Position numbers and translations under genes: made by a program. Below are positions 57,208 to 64,000 of a stretch of 64,000 nucleotides of DNA, one piece after another (position 1 is the stretch's first letter; each line of letters begins with the position of its first letter). Under the pieces are notes generated by a model that worked only from the letters and a program-made list of their open reading frames with translations, had not been told where the DNA came from and searched no databases. Source of the stretch: JBKDZR01 sp047971485 (GTDB lineage Bacteria > Pseudomonadota > Alphaproteobacteria > Rhodobacterales > Rhodobacteraceae); contig JBKDZR010000133.1 in assembly GCA_047971485.1 (NCBI GenBank), positions 1 to 64,000 on the forward strand. Direction: 5' to 3'.

Positions 57208-58902
57208 TTACGTGGCAGTCGCCGGCCGGTCACGATCCTTCATCATTTTCGGGGCAATCCCCCGATCGTGCCAAGAGATGAGAACCTTTGGCGGTGCAAA
57301 GCTGTGCGCAGATGCCCGTTCCCATCTGTCGTGCCAGTCATCGGATCCCTGGAACTCGGTGCCGTTCAGCAGGAAACCTTCGGGCAGGTAGGGGAAGGAA
57401 TCGTTTCCATCCAGGAATTCGGAATCCGCGTGCCGGACCATGAAATGATAGGGCAGGAAATGACGCGGATCGTCCAGACCGGCGGCCCCGGCCAGTTCGC
57501 CAAGCGCGTGCAGCGTGTTTTTGTGGAACCGCGCAACCCGTTCGCTCTTGTCGGGGACATCCAGGGCCCGGGCCCGGCTGTGATCTTGGGTTGCGATGCC
57601 CACGGGGCACCTGTTCGTGTGACAGGATTGGGACTGGATGCAGCCAATCGCGAACATGAAGCCACGGGCCGAATTGCACCAATCGGCACCCAGGGCCAGG
57701 GCCCGGGCGATATGAAAGGCGGTTACGATCTTGCCGGCGGCACCGATACGGATCTTGTCGCGCAGTCCGGCCCCGCGCAGGGTGTTGTGCACAAAGCTCA
57801 GGCCTTCAAGCATGGGCATCCCGACACGGTTGGCAAACTCCAGCGGCGCGGCGCCTGTGCCGCCTTCTTTGCCATCAACCACGATGAAATCCGGGGTAAG
57901 GCCGGTTTCAAGCATCGCTTTGACAATACACATGAATTCGCGCCGGTGACCGATGCACAGCTTGAAGCCCACCGGCTTGCCCCCCGACAGGGTGCGCAAG
58001 CGACCGATAAACTGCATCATTTCGAGCGGCGTTGAAAACGCACTGTGTCCGGGAGGCGAGATACAATCCACCCCCATGGGAATGCCACGGGCCTCGGCGA
58101 TTTCAGGGGTGATCTTGGCCGCGGGCAACATGCCGCCATGGCCCGGTTTGGCCCCCTGGCTCAGCTTCAATTCGATCATCTTGACCTGAGGGTCCGTCGC
58201 CTGGGCCGCGAATTTATCCGGATCGAACGTGCCGTCCTCGGCCCGGCAGCCAAAATAGCCTGAGGCGACCTGATACACCAGATCCCCGCCGCCTTCGCGG
58301 TGATAGCGGCTGATTCCGCCCTCTCCGGTATCATGGGCGAATCCTCCGGCCCGGGCCCCGCAGTTGAGAGAGAGAATGGCGTTGGCCGACAGGGCGCCAA
58401 AACTCATCGCCGAGATGTTGTACAGCGAGATGTCGTACGGCTGCTGGCAATCCGGGCCCCCAACCGTGACCCGGAAATCCGTGTTCTTGATCGCCACCGG
58501 CATAACGGAATGGGTCAGCCAGGCATAGCCGGCCTCATAGATCTTTTCGGTGGTGCCGAAGGGGCGTTTGTCTTCGACCCCCTTGGCGCGTTGGTAAACC
58601 AAGGCGCGCGCTTCGCGGCTGAAGGGTTCCTCGTCGCGGTCACCTTCTATCAGATACTGGCGGATCTCGGGTCGGATGCTTTCGAACATGAAGCGCACAT
58701 GGCCGATGACCGGATAGTTGCGCAGAATCGAGTGTTTATCCTGCATCACATCATGGATGCCCAACAGCGTGAGGGCGAGGAAGAGCGCGGCGGGCAGGGC
58801 CATCCAGCCCCACCAGAGGAAGGTGGCGAACAAGCAGACCACCGTCAGGACGATTGTCAGGATGAAAATCGTAAAGCGAGGGCGGAAAAAGCTGAATATC
58901 AT
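57208..58902 (-). CDS. FMN-binding glutamate synthase family protein, membrane-anchored
   Basis: 564 residues. Two hydrophobic segments (about 10-50) anchor the N-terminus. The remainder is the GltB-type FMN/Fe-S alpha-beta barrel: ISAMSFGALSANAILSLN, HDTGEGGISRYHREGGGDLVYQ, QGAKPGHGGMLPAAKIT, VVDGKEGGTGAAP, and the Cys cluster CIQSQSCHTNRCPVG. The N-terminal amidotransferase domain of full-length GltB is absent, so glutamine-dependent synthesis is not expected alone. It is not next to gltD. Ammonia-dependent glutamate synthesis or another flavin reaction is possible. Confidence 0.88.
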   Translation of the reverse strand: MIFSFFRPRFTIFILTIVLTVVCLFATFLWWGWMALPAALFLALTLLGIHDVMQDKHSILRNYPVIGHVRFMFESIRPEIRQYLIEGDRDEEPFSREARALVYQRAKGVEDKRPFGTTEKIYEAGYAWLTHSVMPVAIKNTDFRVTVGGPDCQQPYDISLYNISAMSFGALSANAILSLNCGARAGGFAHDTGEGGISRYHREGGGDLVYQVASGYFGCRAEDGTFDPDKFAAQATDPQVKMIELKLSQGAKPGHGGMLPAAKITPEIAEARGIPMGVDCISPPGHSAFSTPLEMMQFIGRLRTLSGGKPVGFKLCIGHRREFMCIVKAMLETGLTPDFIVVDGKEGGTGAAPLEFANRVGMPMLEGLSFVHNTLRGAGLRDKIRIGAAGKIVTAFHIARALALGADWCNSARGFMFAIGCIQSQSCHTNRCPVGIATQDHSRARALDVPDKSERVARFHKNTLHALGELAGAAGLDDPRHFLPYHFMVRHADSEFLDGNDSFPYLPEGFLLNGTEFQGSDDWHDRWERASAHSFAPPKVLISWHDRGIAPKMMKDRDRPATAT

Positions 58903-59244
58903 TCTGGCGTCCGATGGTGTCGAGCAGTTGCACAGATTTCGCTATAGCACCCTTTTGTTACCAAATTCGAGCAACAGGCTTATATCTTGAAAAGACAATG
59001 CAGTTTTCGGGTCTATGGTGATGTCTCGATAATATTTTTTTGTATCAATATATTATATGGTCGTTATGAGGGGTGCCTGCCCCCACCGGACCGCGGACAA
59101 GCGCGCCCCTTCCGGAGGAACGTTCACAGATATCGCAGCTGAGGGCACGTGCGGGCAGAATCGCTTCGCAGGAGAACGGAAAACCCTTCCCGTCCTGCGG
59201 CTGTTCCGTTCCCCGGACCGGGTTGGGCAATGATCTGCTGCGGA
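58903..59244. other. Non-coding spacer between the glutamate-synthase-like gene and carA
   Basis: An AT-rich stretch at about 58971-59060 stands out from the GC-rich background and probably holds the promoter of the leftward glutamate-synthase-like gene. The right part, near the carA stop, holds an 8-bp inverted repeat (59174-59211). No reading frame here looks real. Confidence 0.5.
59174..59211. terminator. Inverted repeat downstream of carA
   Basis: GAACGGAA (59174-59181) and TTCCGTTC (59204-59211) are perfect complements with a 22-base loop, 34 bases past the carA stop. There is no T run, so termination or 3' end stabilisation is only suggested. Confidence 0.35.
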
Positions 59245-60387
59245 TCAGGCCATGGCGGCGCGGAAGCGCTTGAACAAATAGTCGCTGTCTTGCGGGCCGG
59301 GGCTGGCTTCGGGGTGGTATTGCACCGAGAAAACCGGGCGGTTGATCATGCGGATACCGCAATTCGATCCGTCAAACAGGGAAACGTGGGTCTCGACCAC
59401 GTCCTCAGGCAGGCTTTGGCTGTCGACGGTAAAGCCGTGGTTCATCGAGGTGATCTCAACCTTGCCGGTTTCCAGATCCTTGACCGGATGGTTGGCGCCA
59501 TGATGCCCGTGGTTCATCTTGACTGTCTTGGCCCCCAGTGCCAGGGCCAGCATCTGATGGCCCAGACAGATGCCAAAGACCGGCAAATCGGTTTTGTCCA
59601 GGATTGTGCGGATCATCGGCACGGCATAGTCCCCGGTCGCGGCAGGATCGCCGGGGCCGTTGGACAGGAATACCCCGTCGGGGGATTGGGCCAGGATTTC
59701 TTCGGCCGTGGTCGTGGCGGGCATTACCGTCACGTCGCAACCGGCCGAGGCCAGGCAGCGCAGAATGTTGCGCTTGGCGCCGAAATCCAGCGCCACCACG
59801 CGCGGGGCAGGGCCGGTGCGTTTGCCATAGCCATCGGGCCAGGCCCAGCGGGTTTCATCCCAGCGATAGCTTTGGGCGCAGGTCACATCGCGGGCCAGAT
59901 CTCGCCCGACCAGGCCGGAAAAGCCGCGTGCCGCGGTGACGAGCGCGTCGATATCGAACTTGCCGTCGGGGGCATGGGCCAGCGCCACATGGGGCGCGCC
60001 TTGTTGGCGGATGGCGCGGGTCAGGCGGCGCGTGTCAACGCCGCTGATCCCGATCCGTCCGCGCTGTTTCAGCCAATCGGACAGGGGCCCGGCGGCGCGC
60101 CAGTTGGAGGGCTCGGTAATGTCCCATTTGACCACCATGCCCGAGGCCACCGGATCGCCTGCTTCGTCATCCTCGGGGGTGATGCCGACATTGCCGATAT
60201 GCGGGAAGGTGAAGGTGACGATCTGGCCGGCATAGGACGGATCTGTCATGATCTCCTGATAGCCGGTCATCGCGGTGTTGAAGCACAGCTCGGCCGTGGT
60301 CTGCCCCTCGGCGCCGAAACCACGCCCGTAGAACAGGGTCCCGTCGGCCAGGGCAAGGCAGGCTGTCGGCGCGGATGTTGCGGACAT
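59245..60387 (-). CDS. carA: Carbamoyl-phosphate synthase small subunit
   Basis: 380 residues. It supplies ammonia from glutamine to CarB for carbamoyl phosphate (arginine and pyrimidines). The N-terminal domain includes LADGTLFYGRGFGAEG and GVDTRRLTRAIRQQGA; the amidotransferase domain has catalytic Cys in FGICLGHQ and His-Glu in YHPEASPGP. Divergent from yqeY. The large subunit is not in the window. Confidence 0.97.
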   Translation of the reverse strand: MSATSAPTACLALADGTLFYGRGFGAEGQTTAELCFNTAMTGYQEIMTDPSYAGQIVTFTFPHIGNVGITPEDDEAGDPVASGMVVKWDITEPSNWRAAGPLSDWLKQRGRIGISGVDTRRLTRAIRQQGAPHVALAHAPDGKFDIDALVTAARGFSGLVGRDLARDVTCAQSYRWDETRWAWPDGYGKRTGPAPRVVALDFGAKRNILRCLASAGCDVTVMPATTTAEEILAQSPDGVFLSNGPGDPAATGDYAVPMIRTILDKTDLPVFGICLGHQMLALALGAKTVKMNHGHHGANHPVKDLETGKVEITSMNHGFTVDSQSLPEDVVETHVSLFDGSNCGIRMINRPVFSVQYHPEASPGPQDSDYLFKRFRAAMA

Positions 60388-60604
60388 TGGAGATTCCTTT
60401 TCCGAACGGGGGGCAAAATCGGCCGGACCCTATGTCCGCGACCCGCCCGGGTCAAGCCGCCTGACGCAGAGATGATAGCCTCGTTTGACATCCCGGTTGT
60501 GCATTTCTTTGGGGAAAGGGACCGATACACCCGATGGAAAGCTTGTCATGTGGGGGCGATGAAACTATCTAGCAGCGCCGTGAACAGGGAGTGGATGATT
60601 ATCC

Positions 60605-61069
60605 ATGATGCTCAAGACCAGGATTGAAACGGGTCTGAAACAGGCCATGAAGGACAAGGATGCGGCGCGCCTGTCGACCTTGCGGTTGATCAACGCCGCG
60701 ATCAAGGACACCGAGATTGCATTGCGCAGCGATGATGATGCCCAAGCCGGGTGTCTGGGGGATGATCAGGTGCGCGCGATCCTGTCCAAGATGATCAAGC
60801 AGCGTCGCGAAAGCGCGCGTGCCTATGAAGAAGGTGGGCGGCTTGAACTGGCAGAGCGGGAACTGGCGGAAATCACCGTCATCGAGGAATTCCTGCCCCG
60901 TCCGCTCAGCGAGGACGAACAGGAGGCGGCGATCGCAGCAGCACTGTCAGAAGCGGGGGCCAGTTCGATCCGCGACATGGGGCGGGTGATGGCGCTGCTG
61001 AAGGACCGCCATGCGGGGCGCATGGATTTCTCGACCGTGGGCCCGCTGGTGCGTGACCGGCTGAGTTGA
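60605..61069 (+). CDS. GatB/YqeY domain protein
   Basis: 154 residues. A YqeY-type protein, helical, homologous to the C-terminal domain of GatB that contacts tRNA. KDKDAARLSTLRLINAAIKDTEI and LSKMIKQRRESARAYEEGGRLELAERE (in part) are conserved, and the C-terminal DMGRVMALLKDRHAGRMDFS is diagnostic. Its precise role is unclear. Two adjacent ATGs (60605, 60608) could start it. Divergent from carA, a common arrangement in alphaproteobacteria. Confidence 0.93.
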   Translation: MMLKTRIETGLKQAMKDKDAARLSTLRLINAAIKDTEIALRSDDDAQAGCLGDDQVRAILSKMIKQRRESARAYEEGGRLELAERELAEITVIEEFLPRPLSEDEQEAAIAAALSEAGASSIRDMGRVMALLKDRHAGRMDFSTVGPLVRDRLS

Positions 61070-61092
61070 GCCCGCCGAGCGGGCGTTTCTGT
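61070..61092 (+). terminator. Intrinsic terminator after yqeY
   Basis: GCCCGC, loop CGA, GCGGGC (61070-61084) form a perfect 6-bp stem immediately after the stop codon, followed by GTTTCTGT. Confidence 0.65.
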
Positions 61093-61208
61093 CCCGCCGA
61101 TTGGAATGGTTGGCTGCCTGCGTAGCGGGCGTTGCCGGATAAAGCCTGACACCTTTTGTCTAACCTGGATGTCTGGCTGTAAGATTTTGATTTTACATCT
61201 GATGCTGT

Positions 61209-61231
61209 GCTGATCTTTTGGAAAAATCAGC
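61209..61231. terminator. Hairpin between yqeY and the DUF2244 gene
   Basis: GCTGA (61209-61213) and TCAGC (61227-61231) enclose TTTT/AAAA, giving a long stem with one mismatch and a two-base turn. It lies about 90 bases past the DUF2244 stop, and could end that transcript. Confidence 0.4.
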
Positions 61232-61317
61232 GTTCGTCAGCTATGCGACCACTGGTCCCTGGGCAAACGTGCCAGGGGTGGCCCCGTGCAGCCGGGGCAA
61301 TGGCCGTGGTGGGGGGG

Positions 61318-61875
61318 TCAGCCCGCGGGGCGGCCGGTCAGGGCGAGCTGGCGGAAAACCTCGGTCAGCTGGGGGTAAAGGACGTCGCGTTCCTCTTGGG
61401 AGAGGAAGGCACCGATCTCAACCTCGCGTCCTGCGCCTTTCAGGGTCAGGTAGTTTTCAACTGGACCCCCGGATTTGTGCAGATGCACGCTGACCCAATA
61501 GGGGTTGGCCTGCCACTCGGCCAGGGGCTGGCGGCGCCCCCTGCGCAGCAGCCGCACGTGATCGGACCAGAGGGTCAGTTCCTCCAGAATTTCGCCATCG
61601 CGATAGCTTTTCTCAAGCAGCGCCCACAGCAATCCCAGCGTGCCGAGCATGAAGGGCAACAGTCCCCACAAGATTGGCGTGCCCAGAACCGTCAGTAACG
61701 GGACAAGGATCAGGGCGGCAGTGGCCCCGATGAAGAAGACAAAGCCGCGCCGGGGCAGGGACCGGTTGGGCCATAGATGCAGCTGGGCCAGTGGCGGGTC
61801 GCCCCGTTCATGGAAAGAGGCCCCGGAAAGATCCGGGGCCCCTGCGTCCGTGATGCCAATCCATTCGATGGGCAT
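61318..61875 (-). CDS. DUF2244 membrane protein
   Basis: 185 residues. Two membrane helices (about 44-65 and 68-86) follow a soluble N-terminus with HLWPNRSLPRRGF, the entry motif of DUF2244; the C-terminal half contains YWVSVHL and LGxFLSxEER-like IGAFLSQEERDVLYPQL. The gene starts 9 bp after ctaD in the same direction. The family is often near cytochrome oxidase genes, suggesting a link, but no function is proven. Confidence 0.87.
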   Translation of the reverse strand: MPIEWIGITDAGAPDLSGASFHERGDPPLAQLHLWPNRSLPRRGFVFFIGATAALILVPLLTVLGTPILWGLLPFMLGTLGLLWALLEKSYRDGEILEELTLWSDHVRLLRRGRRQPLAEWQANPYWVSVHLHKSGGPVENYLTLKGAGREVEIGAFLSQEERDVLYPQLTEVFRQLALTGRPAG

Positions 61876-61884
61876 GGTTTTCTG

Positions 61885-63555
61885 TCAATGCGCCGGGTGC
61901 TTGTCCCAGTCCTCACGCTTGGGCAGCGTTTCGAACGTATGCTCCGGCGGCGGCGAGGACACGGTCCATTCCAGCGTGTCGGCATATTCGTTCCAGTAGT
62001 TGTCCTCGGACACCCGGGCCCCGCGGGTCAGGGTGTAGTACATGATGCCGATGAACAGCAGGAACGAGGCAAAGGACAGGAAGGCACCCATGGACGACAC
62101 GTGGTTCCAGACAGCGAAGGCCTCGGGATAGTCGATATACCGGCGCGGCATGCCCTGACGGCCCAGGAAGTGCTGGGGGAAGAAGGTCAGGTTGGCCCCG
62201 ATGAACATCATCCAGAAATGCACCTTGCCCCAGAATTCCGGGTATTGCCGGCCCGACATCTTGCCGATGTAGAAATAGATCCCGGCAAAGATGCAGAACA
62301 CGGCACCCAGCGACATCACATAGTGGAAATGCGCCACCACGTAATAGGTGTCATGGTAGGCGCGGTCGACGGCGGCCTGGCTGAGAACGATGCCGGTGAC
62401 GCCCCCGACGACGAACAGGAACAGGAAGCCGAAGGCCCACAGCATGGGTACCCGGAACTCGACCGAGCCGCCCCACATGGTGGCGATCCAGCTGAAGATC
62501 TTGACCCCGGTTGGCACCGCGATGACCATCGTCGCTAGCATGAAATAGGACTGCTGCGACAGGCTCATGCCCACGGTGTACATGTGGTGGGCCCAGACGA
62601 CGAAGCCCAGAACGCCAATGGCGATCAGCGCCCAGACCATCGGCAGATAGCCGAAGACCGGCTTTTTGGCGAAGGTGGCGATGATATGGCTGATGATGCC
62701 GAACCCGGGAAGGATGATGATGTACACCTCAGGATGGCCAAAGAACCACAGGATGTGCTGGTAGAGGATCGGATCCCCCCCGCCTGCCGGGTCGAAGAAG
62801 GTGGTGCCAAAGTTGCGGTCGGTCAGCAGCATGGTGATTGCGCCGGCCAGAACGGGCAGCGACAGCAGGATCAGCCAGGCGGTGACGAAGATCGACCAGG
62901 AGAACAGCGGCGCCTTGAACAGGCTCATGCCCGGGGCACGCATGTTCAGGAAGGTGGTGATCATGTTGATCGCCCCCAGAATGGACGAGACCCCCGAGGC
63001 GTGGACGGCAAAGATCGCCAGATCCATCGACATCCCCGGTTCACGCGTGGACAGCGGCGGATACAGAACCCAGCCGACACCCGATCCCAACTGGCTGTCG
63101 CCACCGGGGCTGAGCATCGAGGCGACGCCCAGGCACACGCCGGTAACATAGAGCCAATAGGACAGGTTGTTCAGCCGCGGAAATGCCATGTCCGGGGCGC
63201 CGATCTGCAGTGGCATGAAATAGTTGCCAAAGCCCCCGAACAGCGCCGGGATGACGACGAAGAACATCATCAGCACGCCGTGATAGGTGATCATGACGTT
63301 CCAAAGATGGCCGTTCGGTGTGCATTCCGCCGAGGACGGGAACAGCCGCGCGCCTTCGAGACACATGAACTGGACCCCGGGGCTCATCAGTTCCATCCGC
63401 ATGTACACGGTGAAAATGACCGAGATCAGACCCACCGCAGCTGCGGTAAAGAGGTAGAGAATGCCGATATCCTTGTGGTTGGTCGACATGAACCACCGGG
63501 TGAACCAGCCGCGCTGGTCCTCATGCCCGTGGTCGTGAACGGCGGCGTCTGCCAT
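61885..63555 (-). CDS. ctaD: Cytochrome c oxidase subunit I (aa3 type)
   Basis: 556 residues with 12 membrane helices. [13 protein letters not shown] opens the core. Low-spin haem ligands are in [12 protein letters not shown] and [11 protein letters not shown]. CuB ligands include the His of [10 protein letters not shown] (with the cross-linked Tyr) and AHHMYTVG. The K-channel Lys is in [10 protein letters not shown]. Proton-pumping terminal oxidase of aerobic respiration. Other subunits (ctaC, ctaE, ctaB) are not in the window; DUF2244 follows. Confidence 0.98.
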   Translation of the reverse strand: MADAAVHDHGHEDQRGWFTRWFMSTNHKDIGILYLFTAAAVGLISVIFTVYMRMELMSPGVQFMCLEGARLFPSSAECTPNGHLWNVMITYHGVLMMFFVVIPALFGGFGNYFMPLQIGAPDMAFPRLNNLSYWLYVTGVCLGVASMLSPGGDSQLGSGVGWVLYPPLSTREPGMSMDLAIFAVHASGVSSILGAINMITTFLNMRAPGMSLFKAPLFSWSIFVTAWLILLSLPVLAGAITMLLTDRNFGTTFFDPAGGGDPILYQHILWFFGHPEVYIIILPGFGIISHIIATFAKKPVFGYLPMVWALIAIGVLGFVVWAHHMYTVGMSLSQQSYFMLATMVIAVPTGVKIFSWIATMWGGSVEFRVPMLWAFGFLFLFVVGGVTGIVLSQAAVDRAYHDTYYVVAHFHYVMSLGAVFCIFAGIYFYIGKMSGRQYPEFWGKVHFWMMFIGANLTFFPQHFLGRQGMPRRYIDYPEAFAVWNHVSSMGAFLSFASFLLFIGIMYYTLTRGARVSEDNYWNEYADTLEWTVSSPPPEHTFETLPKREDWDKHPAH

Positions 63556-63853
63556 GCGTTTCTCCCGAAAAGTCCTGCCGCCGGCGGATGGGCCGGCTTC
63601 GCTAAGTCGATGTTCTAATCCCGCTGGCCGTGCGAGGCAACGGGGCGTACGCGTTCCGGTCGAAAGGTGAAAATCGGGGCCGGCCGGCGGATGGGCCGGG
63701 GATTTGTTCGATCATGCCCGATAATATCATTTTTGTCAGTGGGTTATGCTCTGGTTTTCGTATATTTCGCCCGGGTTGAGATATCGTAACGATCCTGAGG
63801 GGCTGTGCCGGATTTGGGCCGTGGGTCGAAATTTTTCTTGGCCGCGTGATGAT
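63556..63853 (-). promoter_or_regulatory. ctaD upstream region
   Basis: Non-coding spacer between lipB and ctaD. It contains an AT-rich segment at about 63718-63770 that is a likely promoter area for ctaD, but I cannot place -35 and -10 boxes with confidence. No Fnr-type TTGAT-N4-ATCAA site is seen. Confidence 0.35.
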
Positions 63854-64000
63854 TTAGTCGCTGAATATGTCGTCAAATGTCCGGCGAAGGGCAATGTCCA
63901 GATCAGCCATCGTTACAGGCAGGCCAAGATCGGTCAGGCTGGTGACACCGTGGTCGCGGATGCCGCAAGGGATGATTCCGTCGAAATGGCTGAGGTCGGG
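63854..64000 (-). CDS. lipB: Octanoyltransferase LipB (C-terminal part)
   Basis: The frame is open to the window edge; 48 residues plus the TAA stop are visible. The segment reads [19 protein letters not shown] followed by TDLGLPVTM. The P-C-G-I motif carries the catalytic Cys of LipB, and the G-V-T-S-L follows as in the family. LipB transfers octanoyl from acyl-carrier protein to lipoyl domains. The start lies beyond 64000. Confidence 0.9.
   Translation of the reverse strand, partial: PDLSHFDGIIPCGIRDHGVTSLTDLGLPVTMADLDIALRRTFDDIFSD

Noticed and set aside
60485..60513. yqeY promoter with TTGACA at 60485-60490
   Set aside because: A good -35 is present but the hexamer at the right distance (TTTGGG) is not a credible -10.

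Overview
This window is ordinary chromosomal DNA of an alphaproteobacterium, most likely a member of the Rhodobacteraceae (Rhodobacterales). The assignment rests on high GC content, the divergent phaZ / phaC-phaP-phaR polyhydroxyalkanoate locus, the ftsY - EamA transporter - septation protein A order, an HvrA/H-NS-type small protein, glyQ - small membrane-anchored protein - glyS, and the DUF2842, DUF2244 and DUF2065 proteins. Genes are dense on both strands. I see no insertion sequence, prophage, CRISPR array, rRNA gene or recognisable tRNA gene.

Layout. 1-345 is non-coding apart from a palindrome and a terminator. 346-2723 (minus) holds a YgiB/YgiC-like pair and glyoxalase I. 2724-2969 carries a cluster of DnaA-box-like motifs. 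2970-7219 holds thyX, an ArsC-like protein, thrS and an alpha/beta hydrolase. 7238-11711 is the PHA locus. 11717-16419 (minus) is an operon of two glutamine-synthetase-like ligases, a class I amidotransferase and a PuuB-like oxidase. 16477-19689 (minus) holds a TerB-like protein, pyrG, secG and an H-NS-like protein. 19963-28799 (plus) is a mostly co-directional run: purA, DUF2842, thiN, rpiA, gor, hflK, hflC, DUF2065, a DegP-type protease and a 2Fe-2S ferredoxin. 28821-30981 (minus) is purD plus a bestrophin-like protein. 31136-49927 is mainly plus strand: xseA, ftsY, EamA, yciB, metZ, folE2, trkH, glyQ, a small protein, glyS, a PPDK-like PEP enzyme, a cell-wall hydrolase, folP and glmM. 49928-50358 is a structured non-coding gap. 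50359-52429 is ilvC divergent from two coupled Lrp/AsnC regulators. 52443-58902 holds a UbiH-type monooxygenase, a HAD nucleotidase, a GntR regulator, a glycosyltransferase with an N-terminal MshEN domain and a membrane-anchored glutamate-synthase-like protein. 59245-64000 holds carA, yqeY, DUF2244, ctaD and the 3' part of lipB.

How the genes fit together. Most encode central functions: nucleotide synthesis (thyX, pyrG, purA, purD, carA), folate (folE2, folP), amino acids (ilvC, metZ), translation (thrS, glyQ, glyS), secretion and membrane quality control (secG, ftsY, hflKC, DegP) and respiration (ctaD). The accessory systems are PHA granule metabolism and gamma-glutamyl-amine (polyamine-type) catabolism.

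Observations most worth following: (1) a membrane glycosyltransferase whose N-terminus carries two 24-residue repeats, separated by five residues, that match the c-di-GMP-binding MshEN signature; (2) three exact CTGC-N3-GCAG sites at phaP and phaR, matching the known PhaR operator; (3) a DnaA-box cluster between gloA and thyX; (4) a structured 430-bp gap between glmM and ilvC; (5) a 17-codon leader-like frame with a strong ribosome-binding site whose stop overlaps the folP start; (6) a divergent PPDK-like enzyme with a probable TTG start.
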